Source: Turnera subulata (lineage: Eukaryota > Streptophyta > Magnoliopsida > Malpighiales > Passifloraceae). From it: a stretch of 64,000 bases of DNA. Positions 34,997 to 47,872 of this stretch are shown piece by piece. The DNA lies in contig JAKUCV010003170.1 in assembly GCA_028386065.3 (NCBI GenBank), positions 28,848-92,847 on the forward strand. The letters are read 5' to 3'. A model generated the notes under the pieces. The model was not told the DNA's origin. It did no database searches and saw only the letters and a program-made list of their open reading frames with translations. Every line of letters starts with the position of its first letter. The first letter of the stretch is position 1. The translations under genes and the position numbers were made by a program.

Positions 34997-35454
34997 TCCT
35001 TCCAGTACACCTATAAAACCCTATTTTTATACACAAGACATACATGTTTTATTATTGCACTGCAAATGTGACATTATTAGTTACGAAATGACATGTAAAT
35101 TTTAACATAGTGTGACCACTGCGCTGCCGGCCCGGTTGGCGGGGATATCGCCTCATTGTCGCGGTTTAAATTTGATGGCCTGCAATTCATGATAATTCAT
35201 ATGAACTAGCTTAGCTTGTGTGGAGAGAACCGATTTGATGATTCTCGAATTCACCGCTTCCCAAAGAACCATCTTTCCAAGCATATTCCCAAATATAAAT
35301 TGGAAGAGTCACAAACGGTCTACTTAAAACCCAGCAACCATAGATAGAATATACTTGTACGGTATTTGCACTTTCGTCTAAGTTGGTTCAAAGAGACTAT
35401 CACAAATCCAGACAAACTCACGGAAATACTAGACACACATTATTTTTGGTGTTC
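34997..35454. other. Intergenic DNA
   Basis: No gene; may include remnants of the Harbinger element. Confidence 0.35.
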
Positions 35455-38400
35455 TCTTGATTGTCAACTGACAAGGAGTCGCCACCCAATTTTGATTTAG
35501 GGAAAACTTGAGAAAAACCCATCAATGACTCCGGATAAAGTACAGATCTCGAAGCTAAGAGGAGGGTCCATGGATTCATTTATCGCGGACAACCATCTTC
35601 ACTAAGACAATGCCGGTGATATTGGATGCCAAAAAAATGTGTATATTTCATAGTTGGATCAATTACTTCATGTGAACAAAACAAACAAACAAATACAAAT
35701 ACGAAATGAAATGTAGAATATTTACAAATTTGAGCTTGTGCCTCATCCACATGAGACAACCTACGTACTCCATATTCTTGGTTCAAAACTCTCGTAGTTC
35801 TTCTAAATGGGGAACCTCAAGGCTAACCTAGGTCTTCTTTTAGAATTGGCCCGATCCTCACTTGAACGAACTTCTGTGCCCCGTGCTAGAATGATAGGCT
35901 TAGTTTCTCAAAACACTTAAGTGCAAGCAATAACTTCTTCTCAGAAGAAGTCCCAAAACAAATGCATTGTACAAAATACATTTGGGCATTAAGAAAAAAA
36001 AAAAAGGTCTTCAATGTAAACTTATGTCATTTCCATGAATGGATGGAATTTTGTGCATAAAACTCATATGCAATTTTCAAAGAATATAGGTGAGCAAGTT
36101 TTGAAAACATGCAATGCTTTAGTTATAAAACCATTAGATGTGTCTAGACCTAGACAAATGCTTCACAAAAGATGTTCCGCTTTCCGTGGCTGGCATATTT
36201 CTGACACAAAACATCAATACAAAAAGGGTAATTGGTTGTCAAAACATTCATTTTCGTTCTTTTCACATTGCCTAATGGAAGCATGGTCTTTACCAAGAAT
36301 ATTTCTTATTTGAAAACTAAGCTTTAGTGATTTTTCTTTGAAAACATGCAATTCGGAGAAAGATCGGTTCTTTATGCATCAAAACTCTTTTCGGAAAAAG
36401 GTGTGTGTATTTGACAAAAGAATGCATCTATAAAGGTATTTATGCCTAAATAGGTTCGCAAAAAGCATCGTTGAAAAACACTTGATATCACATTGAAGGA
36501 AAAGCGTCTTGAAAAACCAAGTTTAATAGATTTTTGCATCGAGCACAAAAGTTGGTTTAGGTCCTATCCTAATAGGCATCTCCATTTCATACTTGGGGAC
36601 CCCCTAATATGCAAACTAACAAGCAAGCACACAAATAAACACGAATGCAAACAAAAAATGCAACACGATATTTATAATGCAATGGATGCAACACAAACAA
36701 TCAAACAAGTGTGTAAAAGTGAATGGATTTCCATACGGTACCGTTAGCGAGTACCGAAACTATTTTAGCATTATAATGGGTCAAAACGGAGTGCCAACAA
36801 TAATACTGGACGACTATCCTTCATTACGACGGCATAGCATCGATGATTTGCTAAAACGATTTCGGCATCGTAACGTTACAATGAAAACCCAAACGGAGGG
36901 AGAGAGAGAGAGTTCTATCCCGCAAAAGGATGCTTAGGAAGACGATTACTTCGCGTTCGAATTCCGACTTAGAGGGGGACAAGGGAGGTAGAACAGGGCG
37001 AATATCAAACCCTTTATTTTCAACTTAGAACGGGAGTGGGGAGATAGAAAAGTGCAAAGACGTGCACTAGAGAGCGCGGCTCTCGGGGTGTGGAAAAATG
37101 AAGGGAGGAGGCCTCTATTTATAGCCTAAGACCATGGCACTCTTGTAATTCTTCAAATCTGAAAAAGCGTGGTTTCTGGCTTCAGGCAAAAACGAGTTTC
37201 TTCAAAAAAGGACCCGCCCGGGGCTCGGAAAATTTCAAAAATAATCCTAGAGGTTCTAATCCATGAATTCTGAAGGGTTTTGAAAAAAAACGGCGCGTGA
37301 CAACTTGAAACGTATTTTCTAAAAAAGTGTGAAAAATTCCTCGGGTCACAGGCCAGGACACTATCAAATCTTCGTAAAATCAAAACAGGGCCCGTCCGGG
37401 TCTTGAAAAATTCTTAAGAAAGTTCAGAATGATGGCTTCATGTCTTCTATGCTCCCGTTGTAAAAAACGGTTCGAAAAACGGATGAATAAAATTTTTTTA
37501 GCAAAAATCCCTAAAATACCCCTAATTCGCGCGCACCGATTTTGAAAAATTCAAACGAGACCCTTCGGGTGCCCAGAAAATTCTGAAAATATTCTCCAAG
37601 GTGTTTCACACCCTGAAAAAAGATGAATGTAGGAGAAAATGACACTCAGATCGGAGTTCGAATGCATTTTCGGGAGAAAAAACGGCAGAAGGGGGTAATT
37701 TTAGCCTGTGGGACCGGTCACGTGGGTGGCCGGCCGGTAACATGTTTGGCCAACGAACAACACAAATTTGACTCCAAAGGCGGCAGTGGAGGATTGAGGC
37801 GTGGCTGTGGTTAAACAATCGAGCACTCATAACAACCCAGAACATCAAACACACCCCGAGTTCTAAATTAACCAAGCGAAAGAACTTAAAACGGGAAGGA
37901 GGGAACATATCCTTACATGTGCTCGCGGTTGTGTTCCTTCACATCGGTTCACTAGAGAATTGCATCCACTGCCACAACTCATGCACCGAAAATCGAATCC
38001 AAGCAATACCCAACTCGAATCGCATCATGGCAGCCTTATCATAGCCTCGTCGTGGCTCTCCTGGCTGGATTCTCTGAAAGCCTCGACCTTGACTGCCCCG
38101 CCATGAAAGGGAACAGATGAATCATGGCCAAATCGAAACGAGGAAGGAAGGAGCGAGCCGTCCTCCCCCTACACCTCCTATTGGTACTTGTCACCCGCTA
38201 AAGACGTCGGGAGGGGGGCTGGCTAGAACGGGGCTCGGCAATCTCGTGAGAAGGAGAGGAGAAGGAAAAATAAGAAAAATAAAAAGAGAACAAAGAAATT
38301 AAAAATTAAATTAGGAAAAAAAGGGAAAAAATAAAAAAATAGGGACGGCATGGCCCCCCACGGGATACGTGTCAACCCTATAGCTACCAACCAGCTGTAG

Positions 38401-38460
38401 GATGTAAAATGGACAGGATGACCTGGTAAATCGTAAGTTCAGGGACATAATGAGTGAAAT
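35455..38460 (-). repeat. LTR-like repeat (GAGTCGCCACC family), copy 2, degraded
   Basis: 'ggagtcgccacccaattttg' (35475) and 'ttgagcttg...ctacgtac...gttcaaaactctcgtagttctt' (35730-35805) parallel the series at 32962-33330. Further right come a minus-strand TATA (37116-37123), a GC-richer leader region (36880-38200) and poly-A stretches. No gag-pol domain was found, so the element is either non-autonomous or a solo LTR; boundaries are not fixed. Confidence 0.4.
37116..37123 (-). promoter_or_regulatory. Minus-strand TATA box in the degraded LTR
   Basis: GGCTATAAATAGAGG on the minus strand, followed by a C/T-rich leader with 'gagagccgcgctctc', itself an inverted repeat. Confidence 0.4.
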
Positions 38461-39647
38461 TCAACGAAGATAGACAACAAATATGAAATCGACAAAGTGA
38501 AAGGACATGGAAAAAACTTTTACCAAAATCCTTGATGTTGCATGTATACTCACTATCGACAACCCAATAGTCAATTGGATGGGTTGAATAGTTAAATTAA
38601 AGACCAGAATATTACCTTTCTTAAAAAAACCAAAATAATATGAAATTATATTAGGCTTTAGAATTGCTTTTTCAATTCCATTAAACCAATTAGTGGTCAA
38701 AACATTGGATGTTTACACTGTATGGTAGTGTTTAATTTATTTATAAATAATTTTCTTTTGGATTTTGATTGTTGGGAATTATTCATTTTTTTTCATTTTT
38801 GTCTTGATTATCTCTTCTTTTTTTCTTTCAATTTTTAACAAGTGGGTGATACTAGTTTAAAATAAGCTATATACGGTCCACAAATGTGCGATGAGACTCA
38901 GAAAATAAAACGGGAGTCTGCAAATCTGGTCATTCAATTGTGGTACATGGGTCGTATGGCTTGCTCTTGCCATGACCACCAACTTTCCTTTTTCTTGAAA
39001 TGAGCACCAACATTTTAAGCAGTGTTTTCAAAACTAGACTGGCCCGGCCAGTTGAATCCGAATAATTTAATCCGGCTTAACTTTTTTTTGTTCCCCGGCA
39101 TAATCTTTTTAGTCAGTAGACTCAGTACACTGTAAATTCTGGTTGAACCGATTCGACCACAGTTTAACTAGAAAAATCATGACTTAGTAGCTTGATCCGG
39201 TCCGGTCGATAGGTCCCGGATTGTTTAAGCGTCATCAATTGAAAATTTCACCGACAGAACGGGGAAGCTGTCGTAAAATGAAAATTAAATCACTTAATGT
39301 TAATTAGCAGAAACAATTAGGAATCATTTTTTTTTATTTAGATCAGAAATCAACTAATTAGTCTCGTACATTGGATCGTACGTGCAAACAATTCCCACAA
39401 GAAGCAACATAATTATTCAGGATCAACAACTGTCTACATCTACACATCCATGAAATTAAGGATGATGATGACCCACCCCTCAAAAAAATCCTAATCATAA
39501 TCCCCCACCACCCACCCCTAAACACACCCCCATGTACTCTACTAGAACCGCACTCCTCTCCCATATTTATCTCCACAATTAAATTTAGGGGAAATTTCCC
39601 TAAGCTTCTTTCTTATCTTAATTATCACACTAATAGTACATTAATGT
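38461..39647. other. Intergenic DNA 3' of FAF-like copy 2
   Basis: AT-rich. A MITE-like stretch at about 39035-39225 ('gactggcccggccag' to 'ccggtccggtcg') resembles the element at 46690-47045. No gene supported. Confidence 0.4.
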
Positions 39648-40688
39648 TTAACTATGGACCGGCCTCAAAGCTGGCATTGGCGGCATACCAAATATACAAG
39701 CGGAGGTAGGCCTGACGCTATTGAAACTAAAGCAGTACTTGCCTGCACTTGCACCCCCACCAATCCCAGCCTCCATTGGCGGTAGTATCTGTTGATCCTC
39801 GTATACCACCTTCTCCTCTTCTACACCCCTCTGATCACTCCTACCAACTTCGTCATTATCACCATTAACAGTAGCACCATCATCAGCTTCATATTCATCA
39901 TCCCCTTCCCTCTCCCCATGCCCCTGCAGGACACTACTTTCAATATTTATATCGTCCTCCGTCGTTATTTGCATCTTGTTGCCTTTATTACTATCTTTTA
40001 TTATGCCTTCCTTTTGTTCTACTCCTACCCCTACTTCTTCTTCTTCGTCTTCTTCTTCTTCTTCTTGGCCCTCTTCATCAATCACTGGAGGCGGAGGAGG
40101 GCCCAACTGGTGGCTGTCCAATGCGACAATCTGCAAGGTGAGGCGGCCATTGGAGCGATGTGCCCGGAAGTACTCATGGTGCCTCACCTTCTCTTCTCTA
40201 AGGATCAATCTCCCATCACTTGTGTGGTACCTCCTCAAGACCCAAGGCATGTGGGAAGGCAAGTTCTCTGTGCGGGCTAACCATGGTATTGGTGGCGGGA
40301 ACTCCTTGTTCTTCCTTTCCCATTTGTGACTCCACCTCTGTTGATGTCGAGAGCAAAAGCTCTGGTGATCATAATCATCATCACCATCATCACTACTCCT
40401 CTCTTCCTTCCGCGATGTTGACGGCGATGTGAGACCATCATCATCAGCACCGTTGTCTTTGAGGTCGAGGCAGCTCTCCACCCCGATATAATCACCGACC
40501 AGAGTGCTACTGGATGTTGAAGAAGAAGCCATAGTAGGAAGAATATCGTCGCAGACCATGTTGTTGAAATGGCTATTATTGGCAGGTTTTTCTCCTGCAA
40601 GGGAATGAAGGGTTAGGCTGCCAAGTTGCTGTTCTAGTGTATAACTAGTTTCTAATGGTGCCTGCTGCAGTGAGTATTGGTTTTGCAT
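39648..40688 (-). CDS. FAF-like protein, copy 2 (346 aa)
   Basis: The start is ATG 40688 (MQNQYSLQQAPLE); codons upstream in frame contain no ATG. Order: a Gln-rich N-terminus with LEQQLGSLTLHSL (residues ~18-31); a serine run then DYIGVESCLDLKD (about 66-78), which parallels DLIGAES in copy 1; an Asp/Ser-rich linker; and the FAF domain at about residues 126-190 (FPPPIPWLARTENLPSHMPW, RYHTSDGRLILREEKVRHHE, SNGRLTLQIVALD). A long acidic region follows (about 200-300; EEEEEDEEEEVG), and a short tail ends MPALRPVHS. It is intronless. Same strand as copy 1, ~22 kb away, with repeats between. Closest known type by domain wording is FAF-like (EAR1/FTM4), which in Arabidopsis acts in ABA response and flowering; extending that role to this gene is inference. 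Confidence 0.87.
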   Translation of the reverse strand: MQNQYSLQQAPLETSYTLEQQLGSLTLHSLAGEKPANNSHFNNMVCDDILPTMASSSTSSSTLVGDYIGVESCLDLKDNGADDDGLTSPSTSRKEERSSDDGDDDYDHQSFCSRHQQRWSHKWERKNKEFPPPIPWLARTENLPSHMPWVLRRYHTSDGRLILREEKVRHHEYFRAHRSNGRLTLQIVALDSHQLGPPPPPVIDEEGQEEEEEDEEEEVGVGVEQKEGIIKDSNKGNKMQITTEDDINIESSVLQGHGEREGDDEYEADDGATVNGDNDEVGRSDQRGVEEEKVVYEDQQILPPMEAGIGGGASAGKYCFSFNSVRPTSACIFGMPPMPALRPVHS

Positions 40689-40905
40689 TTGAAAAACAGA
40701 AAGCAAAAAGGAAGGATTTAAGGGTGGCTTTAATTTTGGTCAATGGAAAAGGGATCTGGTGTTTGTCACGGATTTCAACAGCTGAATGGAGGGGAGAATG
40801 CTGCTGCTGCAGCCAGCCACTCTGCGTTTGTAGGTGAATAAATAGTAATGGTAGTATTAGGAGTAAGAGTACTATTACTCCCAACTGGATGGAGGAGAGG
40901 AGGGA

Positions 40906-40975
40906 AAGAGCGGTATTGAATAGAGTGACAGTAAACTTTATAGTGTGTTATCGATAAGAGCGGTATTGAATAGAG
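40906..40975 (-). promoter_or_regulatory. FAF-like copy 2 promoter: TATA flanked by a 20-bp direct repeat
   Basis: AAGAGCGGTATTGAATAGAG occurs at 40906-40925 and 40956-40975. Between them, on the minus strand, is ACTATAAAG (TATAAAG at 40936-40942), about 250 bp upstream of the ATG. Confidence 0.5.
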
Positions 40976-43600
40976 GGAAAGATCGCAGCAGAGACAGCTA
41001 ATATCTTTGACGTCAAGATTTGGTTCTATTTGTGGCTTTGAGACATTCACAATCTGCTACCTTTAGTAACTTGCCTGAAACAATATCAAATTGCGCCACA
41101 GAATTGGAAATTAATCCGTATTTTTAAAAAAAAAACAATTCTTTAAATGCTTTTGCCTTGTATACAATACTCCTATACACAACAAACACAACATGTATGT
41201 ATACAGTTATACACCCACCAGTCTCAGTCTCCTACCAGAAGACAATTTGCAAAAGAATACATGGTAAGGAAATTATGTAATAAAAAAGGGCATACAACCT
41301 GTAATGTGTATTATCAAGAATTCAATTTAGCAGCATGCAGTTTTTGGATCAAAGTACAGATGGAATGCAAAATGTTACGGGTTAATGCCACGTATAATGA
41401 GTATGCATTTATGTTTATCGTAAGTTGCATTTCTCTCTATAGGCCCAAGAATACGGAGCCTCATCATAAACCCATTCATGCGGTCCACTTATCGCCACCA
41501 GTGATGGCGGCTTCTTATTTTTAGATTGTAATTAAGCTCCAATGTTAGCAAGTACAGCTTCTTGTGCAAAAGATGGGAACGCCACCGATGAGAAAGGAAA
41601 TTAAGAAAAAGAATATATATATATATGATGCATACAGAGAAAGGGTCCATAACGCGTGACAGTGAAGGATGAAGAGAAAGCGATCTGGCATGCAAAGTTG
41701 TGATGACTAAAAGCCAGAAAACACACAACCAAAACATATCTTCCCAAGATTTCTGATTTTCCTGTTACGTTGTTTGTTTTGAGACTCAAAACAAATCAAT
41801 TTGTAACTATCCGTATCTCAACATATCTATCCACCACCTCTAGGCTCTACCTCTAATATATATACACACATAGTATATAAAAGATCATCACTAAATTATA
41901 GGGGTGAGACTTACCATGAATTAAACAATGAAACACCAGCGCTGTTCTTCCTCTTCATTTAATTAATTAATGATGTATCCTAGTCAGAAACTTAAAACAA
42001 AATGCATGCCCTCGGTTGCGTTCCCGGGTTTTGATTGCTTGCTTATCTAATATATTTGTATACAGCAGAAATAAAATATTAGGTTTTAATTTCTCCATTT
42101 TCTCTCAATAGATCAATCCAGAAAAGGAGAACAACAAAGATATCCACGGTCAAAATTGACATCGATGCAATGTTCTAATTAAAAGGCGCATGCAGAAACA
42201 TGAAAAAGAATTAAAGAACTTGGTAAGCAAAGGCAGCAATGAAGAAGAATTGCTGAAATAATTTTTTTAGATATATACGAAGAATTGCTGAAATAATTAG
42301 GATAAGAGGAGAGTAGGGCACATAAATTGATAAACGTGAAGGAGATCAAGAACAACAAACAGATTAAGAAGATTTGCTTGATATCAATTAATACGTATGA
42401 TGCATATGGTAGGTATGTAGTTTAACATTTGATAAATGATGATCATATTCATGAGAATGGAAATTAAGAATAGAAAGAAGAGAAATCCAGGGACATAACA
42501 TGTGACAATCAATGATGAGAAGGGGAAAAGGGAAATGCATAAGGAGGGAATGGATGAAAGGAAGGTACATACCCGAAAATGGAATATGGAGATAAAAGAG
42601 GAAGGAGATGGGTCATTGTGGTGTGGGGTATCTCCTCCCCAGGCAGTTACAAGTTACAAGCTAAAGGAGACACACTAAGGAAGGAGATATGATCCCAAGA
42701 AGACAACTCACAGTGCAAAAGAGACAGACACGCAGACAACACAGGAGGCATGTATCTATTATGTATATGCATGTATAGGCAGGCAGCCAGGCACACCCCT
42801 ACCCTCATTTTTTATCACTACATTTTATATCTTCCTTTTTCTCCTGTACTTTCTTCTTCTTCCATTTTCTTCCTTTTTATATATATAAAAAGAATGAAAG
42901 AAAAGAATCCCTTGGCTTTCTTTCTGTTTTTTGATGGATAAAATAATGACCACTTTGTAGAGAGGAAATGTAGCTAGTCCTAGCGTAATACCGGGGGCAA
43001 AAATTGGTACAATATTTAAGCATTGCTGCGGAGTTCAGGGGATCGTGAGACCGAAGGAACGTTGGACTTGGGCAAAATTAAGTCCCTACCTTCGCTGTCT
43101 CTGAGGGGATTTGTTTTTTGAGAACTTCCTTATCTTCTCAAATAACAAAATTGTTGTGTTACCTGACCACTTGTTTTCAATCATTCTACTCCCTTTCTTT
43201 AATATTATTGCTATTATTATAACATCATTTACACTTTGTTTGAAAACTGCTCCATCATTTTTACTTCCTTACTTACAATATTATTACTATTATTATTATT
43301 ATAAAAGATCATTCACTGTTTGTTTTCACTATTATTATAATACTATTTACTGTATGCTTGGAAACTGTTATCTTGTTTGGACAAGAAAGAAAGAGGAAGA
43401 GATGATAGTATTTGCAAATTAACAAATTGTTGCCGGCAAAAACATACAACCTAAATTCGTATTAGCCTAACAGACTTGTGTTCAATATTATTATTCTTCT
43501 CATCATATCATATAGGTTAGCAAAATCCAGTAAACATTTATTCTCTTAAGAGATTGATATTTGATTGATAACCTCCAATCGAAACACAAACAGCCTGCCC
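40976..43600. other. Intergenic between FAF-like copy 2 and RPL30
   Basis: AT-rich sequence with several pyrimidine or AG-rich runs and a short (TTA)n at 43280-43305. No conserved ORF. 41000-42700 may include upstream control or 5' UTR sequence of the FAF-like gene. Confidence 0.4.
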
Positions 43601-43876
43601 AAAAGATCTATAATGCAGCAGAACCGCACATCAAATCCAACAAAAGAAAATTACCAATCATCCAGAACAAATTAAAAGAGTGACATTCATAGCATCAAGA
43701 TTCAAGTTACCAAACCACCTCAAGCATAATGTCAACCAAAACTAAATAGCATAAACAACTACTGCAGAAGCAAAATGAGCAGTCCCGCCAACAACAAAAA
43801 GTTTTTAGAACTCCATTAAAATCTTAGAGATACAACAGCATATAGTTTTAAGGAGCATCTATAGAAAAGCACTCTC

Positions 43877-46018
43877 TCAATGATCACCGGGAAGAGTCTT
43901 GATAATATCTGAATCACCTGCATAAAGCAATTGACAAGAGAAAGAAAGACTGTTCAGTGTATGATATTCAATCATGTAGAGGGAACAATGCAATCTGAAA
44001 ATTCATCGTACCTGGATCAATAATGCTTAGGCATGACACACGAAAGTACTTGCCACATGCTGTTCCAAGATCAACGTTGTCTACATTCACAGGCAAAAGT
44101 AACAATGGTAAAGACAATAGAACATATCTGTGATCTAGATAAAGTTCTGATAGATTTGCCACAACATAATCTCGAAATTGAAGGTCATATCACAGGCCGA
44201 AACAGTAAAGCAGACTCTAGTATTATCTGAAATTTTATCAATACAAATAAAAAGATTCACCTCGGTAACTTTACCAACACAAAGAAACAAGGCATGTCAG
44301 TTGTTTACGCTTGGCGTATCTATGCCCTAGAAAGAAAATTATGAACCAAAACACACACATACCATACAAGGCATCTAGCACCTCCCACAAGAACTAAAGA
44401 TCTTGCGAACAAACATTATGCTGGGATAAGTATATAATTAAAGAGGGAATTTAACAAGGTGCAGCAGACAGAAAGCATTAATCTCCAACAATGTACAAAT
44501 GGTTAAGGCACTTGTCAGTTGCATATACTTATTTGCAGCAATGAAGTCAAGTAAATACAGTTCAATCTCTAACAATTAGAAGAAAACAAAATAACGATGC
44601 CCTTTGTTACACTGCAACAGTGCTCCTTGGTCCTTCTAGGTCCATACATAGGATTTAAATTCTAATGCTTCTTAGTGATCCTCTTGGGAGTAATGCACAT
44701 GGTTGGGACATCGCTTACAGGCACAAAAAATTGGCCTAAAAGGTGAATACAATTGAATAATCAGGCAAATAAATGGAAGCGAATTCACTTGGAGAGCATG
44801 TTTGGAAGAGCAATGCAGTCATTAGTTGTTGAATAAAAACTGCTTAAGCTACCCACTTATAAGTGATTAAGCTATGGTTGAAATTCAGATATGATGGTTT
44901 TATCCAGAAAAACAATTGACAAGGGTCATATGGTGTTAACTTTCACAAAGCCCAGTGAACTAAGACTTGCTTCCATCACACATACGGAGTCCCTGCAGGA
45001 TGGGGGCATGTGAGTGAAGGAAATCCTAATGGCATTGTACAATTGATGGTTTTTGCTAGTGAAAGAAAAAGGAAGCTCCACAAATCCAATCACATCAACC
45101 CACACCTCCAATGCAGTGAACCACCACTTCTGCCACTACATCCTCCATAACAGCAAGCCCCAGGAGTTAATTCTATATTTCCACGTCATGGTCACCTATA
45201 CGTTTCAGTCTGCAACATAAGATTTTCACAAAAGACACTAACAAACGGCCTAGACTGATAAAACATGAGAAAATCAATTCTCCATTGCAACTGAGCCTCC
45301 AATCAATAACTTTCCAGGAAAGAAAAGTAAGCTACATGTAGTATGCAGGCAACAAGAAGCTTTAAATTGAAACAAACATGTCTACATGGTATAACATAAC
45401 GATACGAATTGGTGATGCTTTAGGCAACTTATAGTGGTGGCGACCAATAATGGACTAAATGAAATCAACTGGTAGGACTAAATTGTTCCAACTTGAAGGT
45501 TGTGTCACCAATCCAATTAGCAAATGGAAGAAAACAGGACTTGGGTACACAGAGTGCAAACCACTTACTTCCGTTATAGTGGTGAACTCCAACCTTGGCA
45601 AGCATAGCATAGTACTCAATCTCAGACTTGCGCAAGGGAGGGCAGTTGTTGGAAATAATCACCAACTTGGCTGCAACACACCCACAAAACCCATTTCATG
45701 AGCCTAATAAATAAAATTAACAAGCAATAGTACACAAAACAAAAGAAAAGAACAAAATAATTAAGGTTATAGAAAAGATCGAGAGACCTTTGGAGGATCG
45801 CAGGGTGTCAAGCACGGTCTTGTAACCAAGAGTGAATTTCCCACTCTTCATCACCAGAGCCAATCTGCTGTTGATACTCTCATGTGTCTTCTTCTGCAAT
45901 TCAGACCATACATGTACATATTAAGCAACCAACAAAGCAGAGACATATCCTGTTATAACCTAAGTACGTACAAAAAGAAAGCATCTATCTTTACCGTTTT
46001 CTTTCCAGCGGCCACCAT
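43877..46018 (-). CDS. RPL30: Cytosolic 60S ribosomal protein eL30 (L30), five coding exons, 113 aa
   Basis: The coding exons are 46018-45995, 45893-45788, 45670-45569, 44080-44012 and 43917-43877. All introns are GT-AG and phases join exactly, giving 342 coding bases. The protein starts MVAAGKKT and continues [75 protein letters not shown] and ends KTLPGDH. It matches plant eL30 throughout, and plant eL30 is about 112 aa. This is a structural protein of the large ribosomal subunit of the L7Ae/L30e RNA-binding fold. Intron 3 is long (about 1.49 kb) and the others are about 100-100s of bp. A 5' UTR intron (46147-46028, GTAAGC...CAG) is likely. The gene appears intact. Confidence 0.97.
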
Positions 46019-46235
46019 TCTTGCTACCTGAATCTGAATCGATCCAAAAGAAAACAACACACACACAAAGGACGAAGATCAGGGACTAGTTATTATCCAG
46101 TATAACAATAGAAAACCGGGAGGGGAAAATGGGTTTGTAGAGCTTACACGAGTTTTTGCCTCTTGTTTGCTCTTACAAATAAGCCCGCCGCCGAGAGAGA
46201 GAGAGAGAGTGGGTGGAATAAGTTGCGAGCTAGGG

Positions 46236-46366
46236 TTAGGGTTTTAGAAACTAGGACGGGGCAGTGGTTTATGTGCACGCACAGTGTTCTGGGTTGGGCC
46301 CTTTGTTATAGCCCTCAAGATTTGAAAATAGCGCATCCACTAAAAGGGCCGAAAAGGAATAGCCCA
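46236..46366 (-). promoter_or_regulatory. RPL30 promoter elements: telo-box and site II motifs
   Basis: On the minus strand AAACCCTAA (46236-46244), with a second adjoining CCCTA, is a telo-box. TGGGCC/GGCCCA lies at 46295-46300 and TGGGCT at 46361-46366 (site II type). This pair of motifs is characteristic of plant ribosomal protein promoters. A (GA)n run lies at 46195-46209 in the 5' UTR. Confidence 0.75.
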
Positions 46367-46689
46367 CCCAATGTGTGTCATTGTACCCAAAAATGAACAA
46401 AATTTGTAATAGGGAAAGTCAAAGGCAAAATCCTCATTTTAGTGATTTATGTTTTAGTTTAGTCAGTCAAATTTACCCATTTTTGGTTTCAATTTTGGGT
46501 CAATTGAACATTGAGTTTGTATTTGTAGACGTGAGTCAATTCGCCCAAAAACAATCTGATAGATAAAGTTGAGATATGCATTAAAACTTAAAACAAATGA
46601 AGATTTTGTACTTTTTAGTTAGTTGTACGAAAAGATTATTACAACAAAAACTCACGGTTAAAGCTAGTGCCCGTGTTGTCTACTATAAG

Positions 46690-47045
46690 CAAGGTTATAA
46701 AACCCTGCCCGGTCATTGACCCGTTTCAATTGTCGGGTCGCGAGTTTAGAGGTTAATCGAGGTTCAACCGAGTCTGACGGTTATTAAAATTAATAGTAAA
46801 AATATATAAATTTTTAATAAAGGTCTAATCATGGTATGAACAAGGTAAAATTTTGAAATTTTTGACCTTTTACTTGGAAAAAACCGAAAATGGATCAGTA
46901 AACCCAGAAAATTCGGAGAACTCCGTCATGACCCGGACGGTTTTTCGAATGGTACAAACCGGAGGGGTAAAAAACCTGAAATTGTCTCCGAGTTGCGGTT
47001 ACCCGGGTTCAACTGGCCAGGCCGGTCCGGGTTTGACAACAATGA
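46690..47045. mobile_element. MITE-like element with CCGGTC-rich ends
   Basis: The left 'gttataaaaccctgcccgg' is imperfectly inverted as 'ccggtccgggtttgacaac' on the right. Both arms include 'cccgggttcaac/gttcaaccg' phrases. Flanking duplication was not determined. A similar stretch lies near 39035-39225. Confidence 0.5.
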
Positions 47046-47872
47046 CTATAAGGGCACTAAGAGAAGCATTTAATTATATCCATTGCTCTTCGTTATGTTG
47101 CAGCGCCTATTTTTTCCAAAACAATCTACACTAAATTTTGCTTCTTAATATGCATGCTTAATGATTAAGAGTAGGGATGACAACGGGTCGGACCTCCCTC
47201 CTAGTTTCCAAGATGATCCCCTATCTCCCGTCTCCATTCCCCACTTCCGACGGAAATGTACCCCCTCACCATTCCCTTTGGGAAATTGGATCCCCACAAA
47301 GATTTTGTTACCTAATTTTTTAAATAAAAAATTAAATTAAAATTTTGTTTTCTAAAAATTTATTTAAAGTAGAAAATAATAAAAATTCAAAACATGAAGC
47401 CTGCAATTGTTCTCTATTATCTATTTTTTTCATTTTTGTGATAAGTATGGAACTAAGTGTCTTTCTAATATGCAAATCAAAAATATATGGGGCTAAATGC
47501 ATTTTACCCAGCCCAACTTTGTTTTAAAAACAAATCAATACCTCAATTTTAAAAATTAGTATTTTACTAACTTATGTTTATTATTTTAACTTTTAATATT
47601 TGGAGTTGAACCAATTTGAGATCAACTGTTATAGAGCGTGTTGATGGTGACATGTGGGCTCATCAAGGCTATTCAAACAAAAAAAAAACAGCCCTCTACT
47701 ATCACCTTATCAAAAAAAAATCTTCCTCTCCCCTTACATCCTCTGCCTCCCCCTATCTGTATGCAAGAGTTCGACGAGCAGAGCTTATAGGTCGCGCCGT
47801 TGTGGATAAGTCGCATTGATTGTCTCCTTCCTCTATATGAGAACCTAACCCAATATGTCTCTATCTTATCCA
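47046..47872. repeat. Fragments of TIR elements
   Basis: At about 47173 'tagggatgacaacgggtcgg' is one end of a relative of the 27318 hAT MITE. At about 47488 GGGGCTAAATGCATTTTACC, with 'caactttgtttt', is one end of a relative of the 20349 element. Opposite ends are not visible. No gene. Confidence 0.5.

Noticed and set aside
39648..40706. FAF-like copy 2 starting at 40706 (and copy 1 at 17222)
   Set aside because: Those positions are TTG codons; the first in-frame ATGs are 40688 and 17192, which I used.
44081..45568. snoRNA in the long RPL30 intron
   Set aside because: Ribosomal protein introns often host snoRNAs, but I could not find a clear C/D or H/ACA box set with a target by eye.
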